Below, one piece after another: positions 1 to 8,925 of a stretch of DNA of 8,925 bases. Location: positions 1 to 8,925 of the forward strand of contig CAIWCQ010000500.1 of the NCBI GenBank assembly GCA_903911165.1. Direction: 5' to 3'. Every line of letters begins with the position of its first letter. Position 1 is the first letter of the stretch. The notes below the pieces were generated by a model, which saw only the letters and a program-made list of their open reading frames with translations, was not told where the DNA came from and made no database searches. This stretch comes from an uncultured Actinomycetes bacterium (GTDB lineage: Bacteria > Actinomycetota > Actinomycetes > Mycobacteriales > Mycobacteriaceae). The position numbers and the translations under genes are program-made.

Positions 1-15
1 AGAGCTGAGCTGCGC

Positions 16-870
16 ATGACGCGGCGCGCCCGGGTGGACGCTGAGTTGGTCCGTCGTGGGCTGGCCCGGTCCCGACAGCAAGCCGCGGAACTAATCGGCG
101 CCGGCCGGGTCACCATCAACGGGATGCCCGCCGCCAAACCGGCGACCGCCGTCGAGATGACTGCAGCACTTGCCGTCGAGGGCGCCGGAGAACGCACCTG
201 GGTCTCCCGCGGCGCGCACAAGCTGATCGGCGCGCTCGAGGACTTCCGCATCGATGTTGCCGGCCGGCGCTGTCTGGATGCCGGCGCGTCCACCGGTGGA
301 TTCACCGAGGTGCTGCTGGATCGCGGTGCGGCTGAGGTGGTCGCGGTGGATGTGGGATACGGCCAGCTGGCCTGGTCGCTGCGATCCGATGACCGGGTGC
401 GGGTGATCGAACGGACCAATGTCCGCGAACTGACCCCGGAGGCGATCGGCGGCGCAGTCGATCTGGTGGTCGCGGACCTGTCGTTCATCTCGTTGTCCAC
501 AGTGCTGCCCGCGTTGACCGCCTGCGCGGCCCCGCACGCCGATATCGTTCCCATGGTGAAGCCGCAGTTTGAAGTGGGCCGCAGTCAGGTGGGTGCCGGT
601 GGTGTCGTGACCGATCCGGGACTGCGGGCCGGGGCGGTGCTTGCCGTCGCCCAACGCGCCGCCGGCCTGGGTTGGCACACCGTCGCCGCCACCGCGAGCC
701 CGCTGCCGGGACCGTCCGGCAATGTGGAGTACTTCCTGCGTCTGCGTAACCAGACCGATGGCGCCCAGACCGATGGCGCCCAGACCGATGGTGCTCTCGA
801 CGGCAGTGCTCTCGACGGTGAAGCCCTCGATGCTGAAGTGCGCCGCGCCGTCGCGCAGGGACCGCAATGA
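16..870 (+). CDS. tlyA: TlyA, 16S/23S rRNA (cytidine-2'-O)-methyltransferase
   Basis: TlyA-family methyltransferase of 284 aa. In mycobacteria this enzyme uses SAM to 2'-O-methylate C1409 of 16S rRNA and C1920 of 23S rRNA, and its loss gives capreomycin/viomycin resistance. An N-terminal S4 RNA-binding domain spans about residues 5-55. It is followed by the linker motif RTWV (60-63; RxWV in the family) and a Rossmann methyltransferase domain with the SAM loop [12 protein letters not shown] (87-98). The K-D-K-E catalytic set is intact: K69, D154, K182 and E238. The ATG at 16 matches the family N-terminus ([18 protein letters not shown] follows at once); no Shine-Dalgarno is visible in the 15 bases before it. 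A TGA in another frame overlaps this ATG (ATGA), so an upstream gene may end here. The protein is about 16 aa longer than the M. tuberculosis one because of a repeat tail (246-275). The stop overlaps the nadK start (ATGA), suggesting translational coupling. Confidence 0.97.
   Translation: MTRRARVDAELVRRGLARSRQQAAELIGAGRVTINGMPAAKPATAVEMTAALAVEGAGERTWVSRGAHKLIGALEDFRIDVAGRRCLDAGASTGGFTEVLLDRGAAEVVAVDVGYGQLAWSLRSDDRVRVIERTNVRELTPEAIGGAVDLVVADLSFISLSTVLPALTACAAPHADIVPMVKPQFEVGRSQVGAGGVVTDPGLRAGAVLAVAQRAAGLGWHTVAATASPLPGPSGNVEYFLRLRNQTDGAQTDGAQTDGALDGSALDGEALDAEVRRAVAQGPQ
751..840 (+). repeat. In-frame 15-bp tandem repeat in the tlyA 3' end
   Basis: Six consecutive 15-bp units. The first two (751-765, 766-780) are identical, cagaccgatggcgcc, and the third (781-795) differs only at its end. 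The next three (796-840) are diverged and begin ctcga. They encode QTDGA three times, then [10 protein letters not shown] and LDAEV (residues 246-275), an acidic, probably disordered tail after the last catalytic residue E238. The unit length is a multiple of three, so copy-number change keeps the frame. The identical units point to recent duplication by slippage. Confidence 0.93.
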
Positions 871-1754
871 CAGCGACGGCCAGGACTGTGCTGCTGGTTG
901 TCAACACCGGCCGTGATGAGGCCAGGGAGACCGCACGAAACATTGGAAAGACCCTGGCGGCCAACGGAATCGGTCTCCGGGTGCTGTCCAGTGAAGCCAT
1001 CGACGTGGGTGAGCAGGTCCAGACGGTCGACGGTGACGGTAACCTCGCCGATGGCTGCGAATTGGTTCTCGTTCTCGGCGGCGACGGAACCTTCCTGCGC
1101 GCCGCGGAGTTGGCCCGGGACGCTGACATTCCGGTGCTGGGAATCAATCTCGGCAGGATCGGTTTCCTGGCCGAAGCCGAAGCGGATTCAATCGACGCGA
1201 TCCTCGGCCACATCGTCGCACGCGATTACCGGGTTGAGCACCGGATGACCCTCGATGTTGTGGTCAGCGCCGACGGGCAGGTGCTCTATCGCGGCTGGGC
1301 GCTCAACGAGGCCAGCTTGGAGCGGGCCGGGCACCGGGGAGTGCTCGGCGTGATGGTCGCCATCGACGGCCGGCCGGTGTCGGCCTTCGGCTGCGATGGC
1401 GTGCTGGTGTCCAGTCCGACCGGCTCCACGGCGTATGCGTTCTCCTCGGGTGGCCCGGTGGTCTGGCCCGACCTGGAGGCCATCATCGTGGTGCCCAACA
1501 ACGCCCACGCGCTGTTCGCCCGGCCGATGGTCACCAACCCCAATGCGGTGATCACCGTCGACGTCGACACCGACAATCCCGAATCGGTGGTGGTGTGCGA
1601 CGGCCGCCGCGAGGCGGCCGTACCGGCCGGGGCACGGTTGCAGGTGACCAAGTGCGGGACCCCGCTGAAGTGGGTGCGCCTGGACAGCGCGCCGTTCACC
1701 GACCGGCTGGTGCGGAAATTCCGGCTGCCGGTGACGAGTTGGCGCGAGCGGTAA
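867..1754 (+). CDS. nadK: NAD kinase (ATP/polyphosphate-dependent)
   Basis: NAD kinase of 295 aa (ppnK in M. tuberculosis). It phosphorylates NAD to NADP in the cytoplasm; the mycobacterial enzyme can use inorganic polyphosphate as well as ATP. The diagnostic GGDGT motif is at 71-75 (D73 catalytic), followed by [13 protein letters not shown] (91-103), the NE pair of the NAD site (N147, E148), the conserved SSPTGSTAY (182-190), and a C-terminal lid ending [17 protein letters not shown]. The ATG at 867 overlaps the tlyA stop as ATGA, and recN begins on the base after the TAA, so the three genes are probably co-transcribed. Compared with my recollection of the 307-aa M. tuberculosis protein, about 14 residues are missing between RVLSSEAID (38-46) and the segment before GGDGT. 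This is a variable N-terminal loop, so activity is expected. No other disruption is seen. Confidence 0.97.
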   Translation: MTATARTVLLVVNTGRDEARETARNIGKTLAANGIGLRVLSSEAIDVGEQVQTVDGDGNLADGCELVLVLGGDGTFLRAAELARDADIPVLGINLGRIGFLAEAEADSIDAILGHIVARDYRVEHRMTLDVVVSADGQVLYRGWALNEASLERAGHRGVLGVMVAIDGRPVSAFGCDGVLVSSPTGSTAYAFSSGGPVVWPDLEAIIVVPNNAHALFARPMVTNPNAVITVDVDTDNPESVVVCDGRREAAVPAGARLQVTKCGTPLKWVRLDSAPFTDRLVRKFRLPVTSWRER

Positions 1755-3539
1755 ATGCTCGCCGAGATCCGGATCGACTCACTCGGCGCGATCGGCGCGG
1801 CCACCGCTGAATTCGACCGCGGGCTGACCGTGCTGACCGGCGAGACCGGTACCGGCAAGACCATGGTGGTGACCGGCCTGCATCTGCTCGGCGGGGCACG
1901 CGCCGATGCCGCCCGGATTCGGTCGGGATCGCCCCGCGCGGTGGTGGAGGGCAGGTTCAGCACCGATGACCTCGATTCGGCCAGCGCCGCCGCGGTGCAG
2001 GAGATCCTGGATTCCTCGGCCGCCGACCGCGACGACGACGGCAGCGTCATCGCGTTGCGCTCGGTCAGCCGCGATGGTCCGTCGCGGGCCTACCTCGGCG
2101 GGCGCAGTGTGCCGGCGAAAACGCTGACCACCTTCACCACCGGACTGCTGACACTGCACGGTCAAAACGACCAGTTGCGGCTGATGCGAGCCGACGAGCA
2201 ACGCGGTGCGTTGGATCGGTTCGCGACTGTCGCCGCGCCGCTGGAGCGTTATCGAAAACTTCGCGACGAGTGGCTGATCGCGCGGCGCGATCTCCTCGAC
2301 CGCACCAACCGGGCCCGCGAACTGGAGCAGGAGTCCGACCGATTGACGTTCGCGCTGACCGAGATTGCCGGCGTCGATCCACGCCCGGGCGAAGATGTGT
2401 CGTTGGTGGCCGAGATTCGCCGGCTTTCCGAACTCGACGCGGTGCGTGAGGCCGCATCCGGTGCTCGCGATGCGGTATCGGGGGTCGACGAGGAGGCTGT
2501 TGATAGTCAAACCCGTTCGGCCACAGCGAGTCTCGTTCGAGCGATCACACTGCTGGAATCGTCCGAAGACGGCGCGCTGACTGCACTGGGTGTTCAGCTC
2601 GCCGAGGCGCTGACCGTCATCGGTGACGTCGGCCGCGAACTCGGTGACTTCCTGGCCGCGCTGCCCACCGACGCCAGCGCGCTGGAGAACAAGCTCGCCC
2701 GCCAGGGCGAACTGCGCACCTTGATCCGCAAGTACGCCGCCGATGTCGACGGCGTACTGAGCTGGGCCGAACAGTCGCGGCAACGCCTGGCCGCACTCGA
2801 TGTATCCGAGGAGGCGCTGACCGGGTTGTCCGACCGGGTGCGCGAACTCGAGGCTCAGGTGGGGGCCTGCGCGGTGGAGTTGTCCAAGAAGCGCAGGAAA
2901 GCCGCCACCGGACTGGCCAAGGCCGTCACCGCGGAACTGGCCGGTTTGGCGATGGCCGACGCTGACTTCACCGTCGCCGTCGCCACCATGGCGGCGCGAG
3001 ATGGCGACGGCGCGCCGCTGACACTGCCGTCCGGGGAACTGGCGCACGCCGGCGCTGACGGAGTGGATGCGGTCGAGTTCGGCTTCACTGCGCACCGCGG
3101 CGCCCAGGACGCCGACTCGGTGCTGCCGCTGAACAAAAGCGCATCCGGTGGCGAACTGTCCCGGGTGATGCTGGCGCTCGAGGTGGTGCTGGCCGCCTCC
3201 GCCGAGGGCACCACCATGGTGTTCGACGAGATCGACGCCGGCGTGGGCGGGCGGGCGGCGGTGCAGATCGGACGGCGCCTGGCCCGACTGGCGCGCACCC
3301 ACCAGGTCATCGTCGTCACCCACCTGCCCCAGGTCGCCGCGTATGCCGACACCCACCTGGTCGTCGACGCCGCCGTGGCCACCGCCGGCGAACCGGCCAG
3401 CGCCGTTCGCCACCTGGCCGACGAGGACCGGGTCGCCGAACTGGCTCGGATGCTGGCCGGCCTGGGCGAATCCGATACCGGCCGGGCGCACGCGCGGGAA
3501 CTGCTGGCGGCGGCGCAGGAGGAGCGATCCGGTCCGTAA
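1755..3539 (+). CDS. recN: DNA repair protein RecN
   Basis: SMC-like ATPase RecN, 594 aa, a normal length. It acts in double-strand-break repair by homologous recombination. The Walker A motif GETGTGKT is at 29-36, and the RecN-specific HGQNDQ is at 135-140. Arg/Glu-rich helices of about 165-200 and 355-395 would form a short coiled coil. The ABC signature SASGGELSR is at 462-470, Walker B TMVFDEID at 487-494, and the H-loop region VTHLPQVAA at 521-529. All ATPase elements are intact. The ATG directly abuts the nadK stop, so no independent ribosome binding site is needed; linkage with tlyA and nadK is standard in actinobacteria. A 5-bp inverted repeat (ccggt at 3529-3533, accgg at 3539-3543) straddles the stop codon but has no U-tract. 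Confidence 0.97.
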   Translation: MLAEIRIDSLGAIGAATAEFDRGLTVLTGETGTGKTMVVTGLHLLGGARADAARIRSGSPRAVVEGRFSTDDLDSASAAAVQEILDSSAADRDDDGSVIALRSVSRDGPSRAYLGGRSVPAKTLTTFTTGLLTLHGQNDQLRLMRADEQRGALDRFATVAAPLERYRKLRDEWLIARRDLLDRTNRARELEQESDRLTFALTEIAGVDPRPGEDVSLVAEIRRLSELDAVREAASGARDAVSGVDEEAVDSQTRSATASLVRAITLLESSEDGALTALGVQLAEALTVIGDVGRELGDFLAALPTDASALENKLARQGELRTLIRKYAADVDGVLSWAEQSRQRLAALDVSEEALTGLSDRVRELEAQVGACAVELSKKRRKAATGLAKAVTAELAGLAMADADFTVAVATMAARDGDGAPLTLPSGELAHAGADGVDAVEFGFTAHRGAQDADSVLPLNKSASGGELSRVMLALEVVLAASAEGTTMVFDEIDAGVGGRAAVQIGRRLARLARTHQVIVVTHLPQVAAYADTHLVVDAAVATAGEPASAVRHLADEDRVAELARMLAGLGESDTGRAHARELLAAAQEERSGP

Positions 3540-3560
3540 CCGGCGGCGTTGACCTGCGGA

Positions 3561-3573
3561 TAGCGTGTTACCT
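3561..3573 (+). promoter_or_regulatory. Candidate steA promoter (-10 box TAGCGT)
   Basis: The 116-base gap 3540-3655 is the first break in the operon. TAGCGT at 3561-3566 fits the mycobacterial SigA -10 consensus TANNNT and would start transcription near 3573. TAACTT at 3587-3592 is a second TANNNT candidate. TTGACC at 3549-3554 looks like a -35 box but is only 6 bases from the first -10 box, so it does not pair with it. The placement is inferred from sequence alone. Confidence 0.35.
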
Positions 3574-3609
3574 GTGGGACAGAACGTAACTTCTGGGGCT
3601 GTTGTTACG
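3567..3609. promoter_or_regulatory. Three GTTAC/GTAAC elements upstream of steA
   Basis: GTTAC (3567-3571), GTAAC (3586-3590) and GTTAC (3605-3608 with preceding g, 3604-3608) alternate in orientation, with centres 18-19 bases apart. The second and third form an exact 6-bp inverted repeat, CGTAAC (3585-3590) and GTTACG (3604-3609), with a 13-base spacer. The array lies at or just downstream of the candidate transcription start, where a dimeric regulator could act. No regulator can be named. Confidence 0.4.
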
Positions 3610-3655
3610 GCGCGCCTACCCGGATCGCGCGTCGGTCACGGACAAAATCAGGGGC

Positions 3656-4840
3656 ATGAAGATGTCAGCGCTGCTCTCCCGCAATGCCAATGCCCGACCG
3701 GGCGTCACCGGAACCGCACGGGTGGATCGGGACACCGATCGCCTGTTGCGTCGCGTCGGTGCCGGCGACATCGTCGTTCTCGACATCCTCGACCTCGACC
3801 GGGTGACCGCGGACGCCCTCGTCGACGCCGGTGTCGCGGGCGTGGTGAACGCCTCGCCGTCGATCTCCGGGCGCTATCCCAACCTCGGTCCCGAGGTGCT
3901 GGTGGCCAACAACATCGTCTTGATCGACAACGCCGGCCCGGAGATCTTCAAGAAGATCAAGGACGGTGCCAAGGTGCGCCTGCACGAAGGCGGGGTGTAC
4001 GCCGGCGAACGGCACCTGGCCCACGGTGTGGAGCGCACCGACGAGGAGATCGCCGACCTCATGCTCGACGCCAAGACCGGACTCGTCGCCCATCTCGAAG
4101 CCTTCGCCGGCAACACCATTGAGTTCATCCGCAGCGAGAGCCCACTGCTGATCGACGGGATCGGCATTCCGGACATCGACGTCGACGTTCGCCGCCGCCA
4201 CGTCGTCGTGGTGGCCGACGGACCCGGGGCGGCCCAGGACGTCAAGGTGCTCAAACCGTTCATCAAGGAGTACCAGCCGGTGCTCGTCGGCGTCGGCGCC
4301 GGCGCGGACATCTTGCTCGCGGCCGGCCACCGCCCGGCGCTCATCGTCGGTAACCCGGATCAGATGAGCGCCGAGGTGCTCAAGTGCGGTGCCCAGGTGG
4401 TGTTGCCCGCCGATGCCGATGGTCACGCCGATGGGCTGGAACGCATCCAGGACCTGGGTATCGGGGCGATGACCTTCCCGGCCGCCGGGTCGGCAGCCGA
4501 TCTTGCACTGCTGCTGGTCGACCACCACGGTGCCGCACTGATCGTGACGGCCGGCCAGTCGGCGAGTATCGAGGAGTTCTTCGACCGCACCCGGGTGCAG
4601 AGCAACCCGTCGACGTTCCTGACCCGGCTGAAGGTCGGCGAGAAACTGGTGGACGCGAAAGCCGTTGCCACGATGTACCGCAACCACATCTCCGGCGGCA
4701 CGGTCGCACTGCTGATTCTGGCTGTGTTACTCGCCGTCATCGCCGCGTTGTGGGCGGCGCGCGTCGACACCGTGGTGATCGACTGGATCGCGACGTACTG
4801 GAACCAGTTCTCCCTGTGGGTGCAGAGCTGGGTCACCTAA
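3656..4840 (+). CDS. steA: SteA-like membrane-anchored cell-separation protein (Rv1697 family)
   Basis: Homologue of M. tuberculosis Rv1697 and Corynebacterium glutamicum SteA, 394 aa. Most of the protein is a cytoplasmic domain related to thiamine pyrophosphokinase, followed by one C-terminal transmembrane segment (about 347-368, GGTVALLILAVLLAVIAALW) and a short tail rich in Trp. SteA and its partner SteB promote daughter-cell separation in Corynebacterium, reportedly through control of peptidoglycan hydrolase RipA. Conserved stretches include SGRYPNLGPEVL (71-82), EGGVYAGERHL (111-121) and ESPLLIDGIGIPD (161-173). The GDxD-like motif of the kinase fold reads GNPDQ (232-236), with Asn in place of the first Asp. 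The ATG at 3656 matches family N-termini (M-x-MSALLSRN). The ATG at 3662 is also plausible, since AGGGG at 3650-3654 is 7 bases before it. A TTG at 3602 would add 18 unconserved residues. The partner gene steB/mctB, which normally follows, is absent. Confidence 0.85.
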   Translation: MKMSALLSRNANARPGVTGTARVDRDTDRLLRRVGAGDIVVLDILDLDRVTADALVDAGVAGVVNASPSISGRYPNLGPEVLVANNIVLIDNAGPEIFKKIKDGAKVRLHEGGVYAGERHLAHGVERTDEEIADLMLDAKTGLVAHLEAFAGNTIEFIRSESPLLIDGIGIPDIDVDVRRRHVVVVADGPGAAQDVKVLKPFIKEYQPVLVGVGAGADILLAAGHRPALIVGNPDQMSAEVLKCGAQVVLPADADGHADGLERIQDLGIGAMTFPAAGSAADLALLLVDHHGAALIVTAGQSASIEEFFDRTRVQSNPSTFLTRLKVGEKLVDAKAVATMYRNHISGGTVALLILAVLLAVIAALWAARVDTVVIDWIATYWNQFSLWVQSWVT

Positions 4841-4886
4841 GCGGGCCCGGACGGGCGTGTCAGCGCCGCGGTTCCGGCGTCGGTGT

Positions 4887-7412
<2,526 letters not shown>

Positions 7413-7416
<4 letters not shown>

Positions 7417-8360
7417 CCACCGCACAATTCACCGCACTCGACGGGCAGTTGCGGGGCTACCTCGATCACCTCACCATCGAGCGTGGGGTGGCCGCCAACA
7501 CGATCAGTTCCTATCGACGCGATTTGCGTCGTTACAGCGTGCACCTGACCCTGCGCGGGATCGACGATCTGCGCGCCGTGACCGAGACCGACGTCAGCGA
7601 TTTTCTGGTCGCGCTGCGCCGAGGCGATCCCGACGCACAGGTGACCCCGCTGTCGGCGGTGTCGGCGGCGCGGGCGCTCATCGCGGTGCGCGGATTGCAC
7701 AAGTTCGCCTCCGCCGAGGGCATCATCGACATCGACGTCGCCCGTGCGGTCAAACCGCCCACCCCCAGCCGGCGGCTGCCCAAGAGTCTGGGCCTCGATG
7801 AGGTGCTGGCTCTGCTGGACGGTGCCGGTGGCGACGGCCCGAACGACGGCCCGCTGACGCTGCGCAACCGGGCTCTGCTGGAACTGCTGTACTCCACCGG
7901 CGCTCGTATCTCGGAGGCCGTCGGCCTCGATGTCGACGACGTCGATACCCACGCGCGGTCGGCTCTGCTGCGCGGCAAGGGCGGTAAGCAGCGGCTTGTC
8001 CCGATCGGCCGGCCGGCGATCGCCGCGCTGGACGCCTACCTGGTGCGGGGTCGTCCGGACCTGGCCCGGCGCGGTCGCGGCGGGCCTGCGATCTTCCTCA
8101 ACGCCCGCGGCGGCCGGCTGTCCCGCCAGAGCGCCTGGCAGGTATTGCAGGACGCCGCCGAGCGGGCCGGGATTACCGCGGCTGTCTCCCCGCACACCCT
8201 GCGGCACTCCTTCGCCACGCACCTGCTCGACGGCGGGGCCGACGTGCGCGTGGTTCAGGAACTACTGGGTCACGCCTCGGTGACCACCACCCAGATCTAC
8301 ACCCTGGTCACGGTGACCACACTGCGCGAGGTGTGGGCCGGCGCCCACCCGCGGGCGTAG
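7413..8360 (+). CDS. xerD: Tyrosine recombinase XerD
   Basis: Site-specific tyrosine recombinase of 315 aa. With XerC it resolves chromosome dimers at dif during division. The N-terminal SAM-like core-binding domain covers about residues 8-105 ([23 protein letters not shown] at the start). The catalytic domain covers about 120-315, with R165 (STGARISEA), K189 (GKGGKQR), H261 and R264 (SPHTLRHSF), H287 ([13 protein letters not shown]) and the nucleophile Y296. The full set is present, so the enzyme should be active. The close match to M. tuberculosis Rv1701 and its place between the Nudix gene and the COMT-like gene mark it as the housekeeping Xer protein, not a phage or integron integrase. 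The ATG at 7413 overlaps the Nudix stop (ATGA). An upstream in-frame GTG at 7374 would lie inside the Nudix gene and is not supported. It ends 11 bases before the convergent methyltransferase. Confidence 0.96.
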
Positions 8361-8371
8361 CCGCGACTCGA

Positions 8372-8925
8372 TCAGCCCAGGAACTCCGACTCCAGCACCA
8401 GATCCGGAACCCGGGTGTACTCGGCATGGGTCCGGTGCTCGACGGTGTCCCAGGTGGTGCCCTGCTCGGCGCGCATGTAGGCGCGGTACTTCGGCGCTCC
8501 CGGCACCAGAACGTTGTCGGCGACGGTGATGCTGCCCGGATGCAGCCAACCGCGTTCGATGATGCGCAACAGATCTGGCAGGTAGGCGGCCTTGTCGTGA
8601 TCAATGAACAACAGGTCCAGGCCGCCGGTCGTGAACCCGTGATCGCGGGCGAGGGTGTCCAGTGTGGTGCCGCCGTCGCCGATGGTGCCGACCACGCAGG
8701 TGATCCGGTCCGCCACCCCGGCGTGTGCCCAGATCCGCCGGGCGTTGGCGGCGTTGGCCTCGGCCAGTTCCACCGAGACCACCCGGGCATCGGGGCCGGC
8801 GCGGGCGATCCGCAGCGCGCCGTAGCCGCAATAGGTGCCCAGTTCCAGGGCGAGCGTCGGGTGCCGAGGGGCCGCGGATTCGGCGGCGCGGCGCACTGCG
8901 GTGTCGAGGAGCAGGCCTTTCTCAT
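8372..8925 (-). CDS. COMT-like O-methyltransferase (Rv1703c family), 5' end cut by window
   Basis: Partial minus-strand gene. The reading frame is open from the stop (TCA at 8372-8374 on the plus strand) to the right edge, giving about 184 residues without the N-terminus; the visible part begins EKGLLLDTAV. It is a class I SAM-dependent methyltransferase of the catechol O-methyltransferase type. The SAM motif ELGTYCGYG is encoded at 8819-8845 and the acidic SVELAEAN follows. IDHDK at 8591-8605 supplies the metal Asp and the catalytic Lys of COMT, and ADNV at 8510-8521 supplies the Asp-Asn metal pair, followed by PGAP. ESEFLG ends the protein, where COMTs have a catechol-contacting Glu. The likely reaction is Mg-dependent methylation of a catechol-like substrate, but the natural substrate is unknown. 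M. tuberculosis annotates the same neighbour of xerD as a probable catechol O-methyltransferase. It faces xerD tail to tail with no clear terminator between. Confidence 0.85.
   Translation of the reverse strand, partial: EKGLLLDTAVRRAAESAAPRHPTLALELGTYCGYGALRIARAGPDARVVSVELAEANAANARRIWAHAGVADRITCVVGTIGDGGTTLDTLARDHGFTTGGLDLLFIDHDKAAYLPDLLRIIERGWLHPGSITVADNVLVPGAPKYRAYMRAEQGTTWDTVEHRTHAEYTRVPDLVLESEFLG

Noticed and set aside
2..19. 3' end of an upstream gene (ELSCA then TGA overlapping the tlyA ATG)
   Set aside because: Only five codons are visible, too few to support a gene, though an ATGA overlap like those elsewhere in the operon is suggestive.
1839..1862. RecN Walker A reads GETGTGKT, not GETGAGKS
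   Set aside because: This form is what I recall for actinobacterial RecN, and it satisfies the Walker A pattern.
1779..3491. Long open frame (570 codons) antisense to recN
   Set aside because: High GC at third positions creates long antisense frames. The translation has no recognisable motif, and the plus-strand frame encodes an intact RecN.
3529..3543. Possible terminator at the recN stop
   Set aside because: The stem is only 5 bp and no T-run follows.
3602..3655. TTG-initiated extension of SteA from 3602
   Set aside because: The extra 18 residues do not match family N-termini, overlap the GTTAC element and lack a ribosome binding site.
3665..4687. Antisense frame of 340 codons across steA
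   Set aside because: Same codon-position shadow; the plus strand encodes a conserved protein over the whole span.

Overview
This window is chromosomal DNA from a high-GC actinobacterium, almost certainly a non-tuberculous member of the Mycobacteriaceae. The proteins resemble recalled Mycobacterium tuberculosis proteins closely, and the gene order follows the H37Rv run tlyA (Rv1694), ppnK (Rv1695), recN (Rv1696), Rv1697, [Rv1698], pyrG (Rv1699), Rv1700, xerD (Rv1701), then a COMT-like methyltransferase on the other strand (Rv1703c). The assignments rest on motifs and on my memory of these families; no search was run.

Layout. Bases 16-3539 form a tight operon-like block: tlyA (rRNA 2'-O-methyltransferase) overlaps nadK by ATGA, and nadK directly abuts recN. 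Bases 3540-3655 are a short promoter-like gap with three GTTAC/GTAAC elements. Bases 3656-4840 encode the SteA-like membrane-anchored protein. Bases 4841-4976 are a second gap with a mycobacterial-type -10 box and a GC-rich leader that can fold in two mutually exclusive ways. Bases 4977-8360 form a second overlapping block: pyrG (CTP synthase, probable TTG start), a Nudix ADP-ribose pyrophosphatase-like gene, and xerD. A convergent COMT-like methyltransferase on the minus strand runs off the right edge.

The genes are mostly housekeeping: ribosome modification, NADP supply, double-strand-break repair, cell separation, CTP synthesis, nucleotide-sugar clean-up and chromosome dimer resolution. 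I see no mobile element, CRISPR array, RNA gene or clearly new multi-gene system.

Points worth a second look: (1) the steB/mctB (Rv1698) gene normally between steA and pyrG is cleanly absent, so SteA has lost its neighbouring partner here; (2) SteA has Asn at the first Asp of its GDxD-like motif; (3) TlyA and PyrG both carry in-frame tandem-repeat C-terminal tails (15-bp and 18-bp units); (4) a GTTAC/GTAAC operator-like array lies before steA; (5) the pyrG leader has competing hairpins, one with a UUCG tetraloop; (6) NadK lacks a short N-terminal segment relative to the M. tuberculosis protein.
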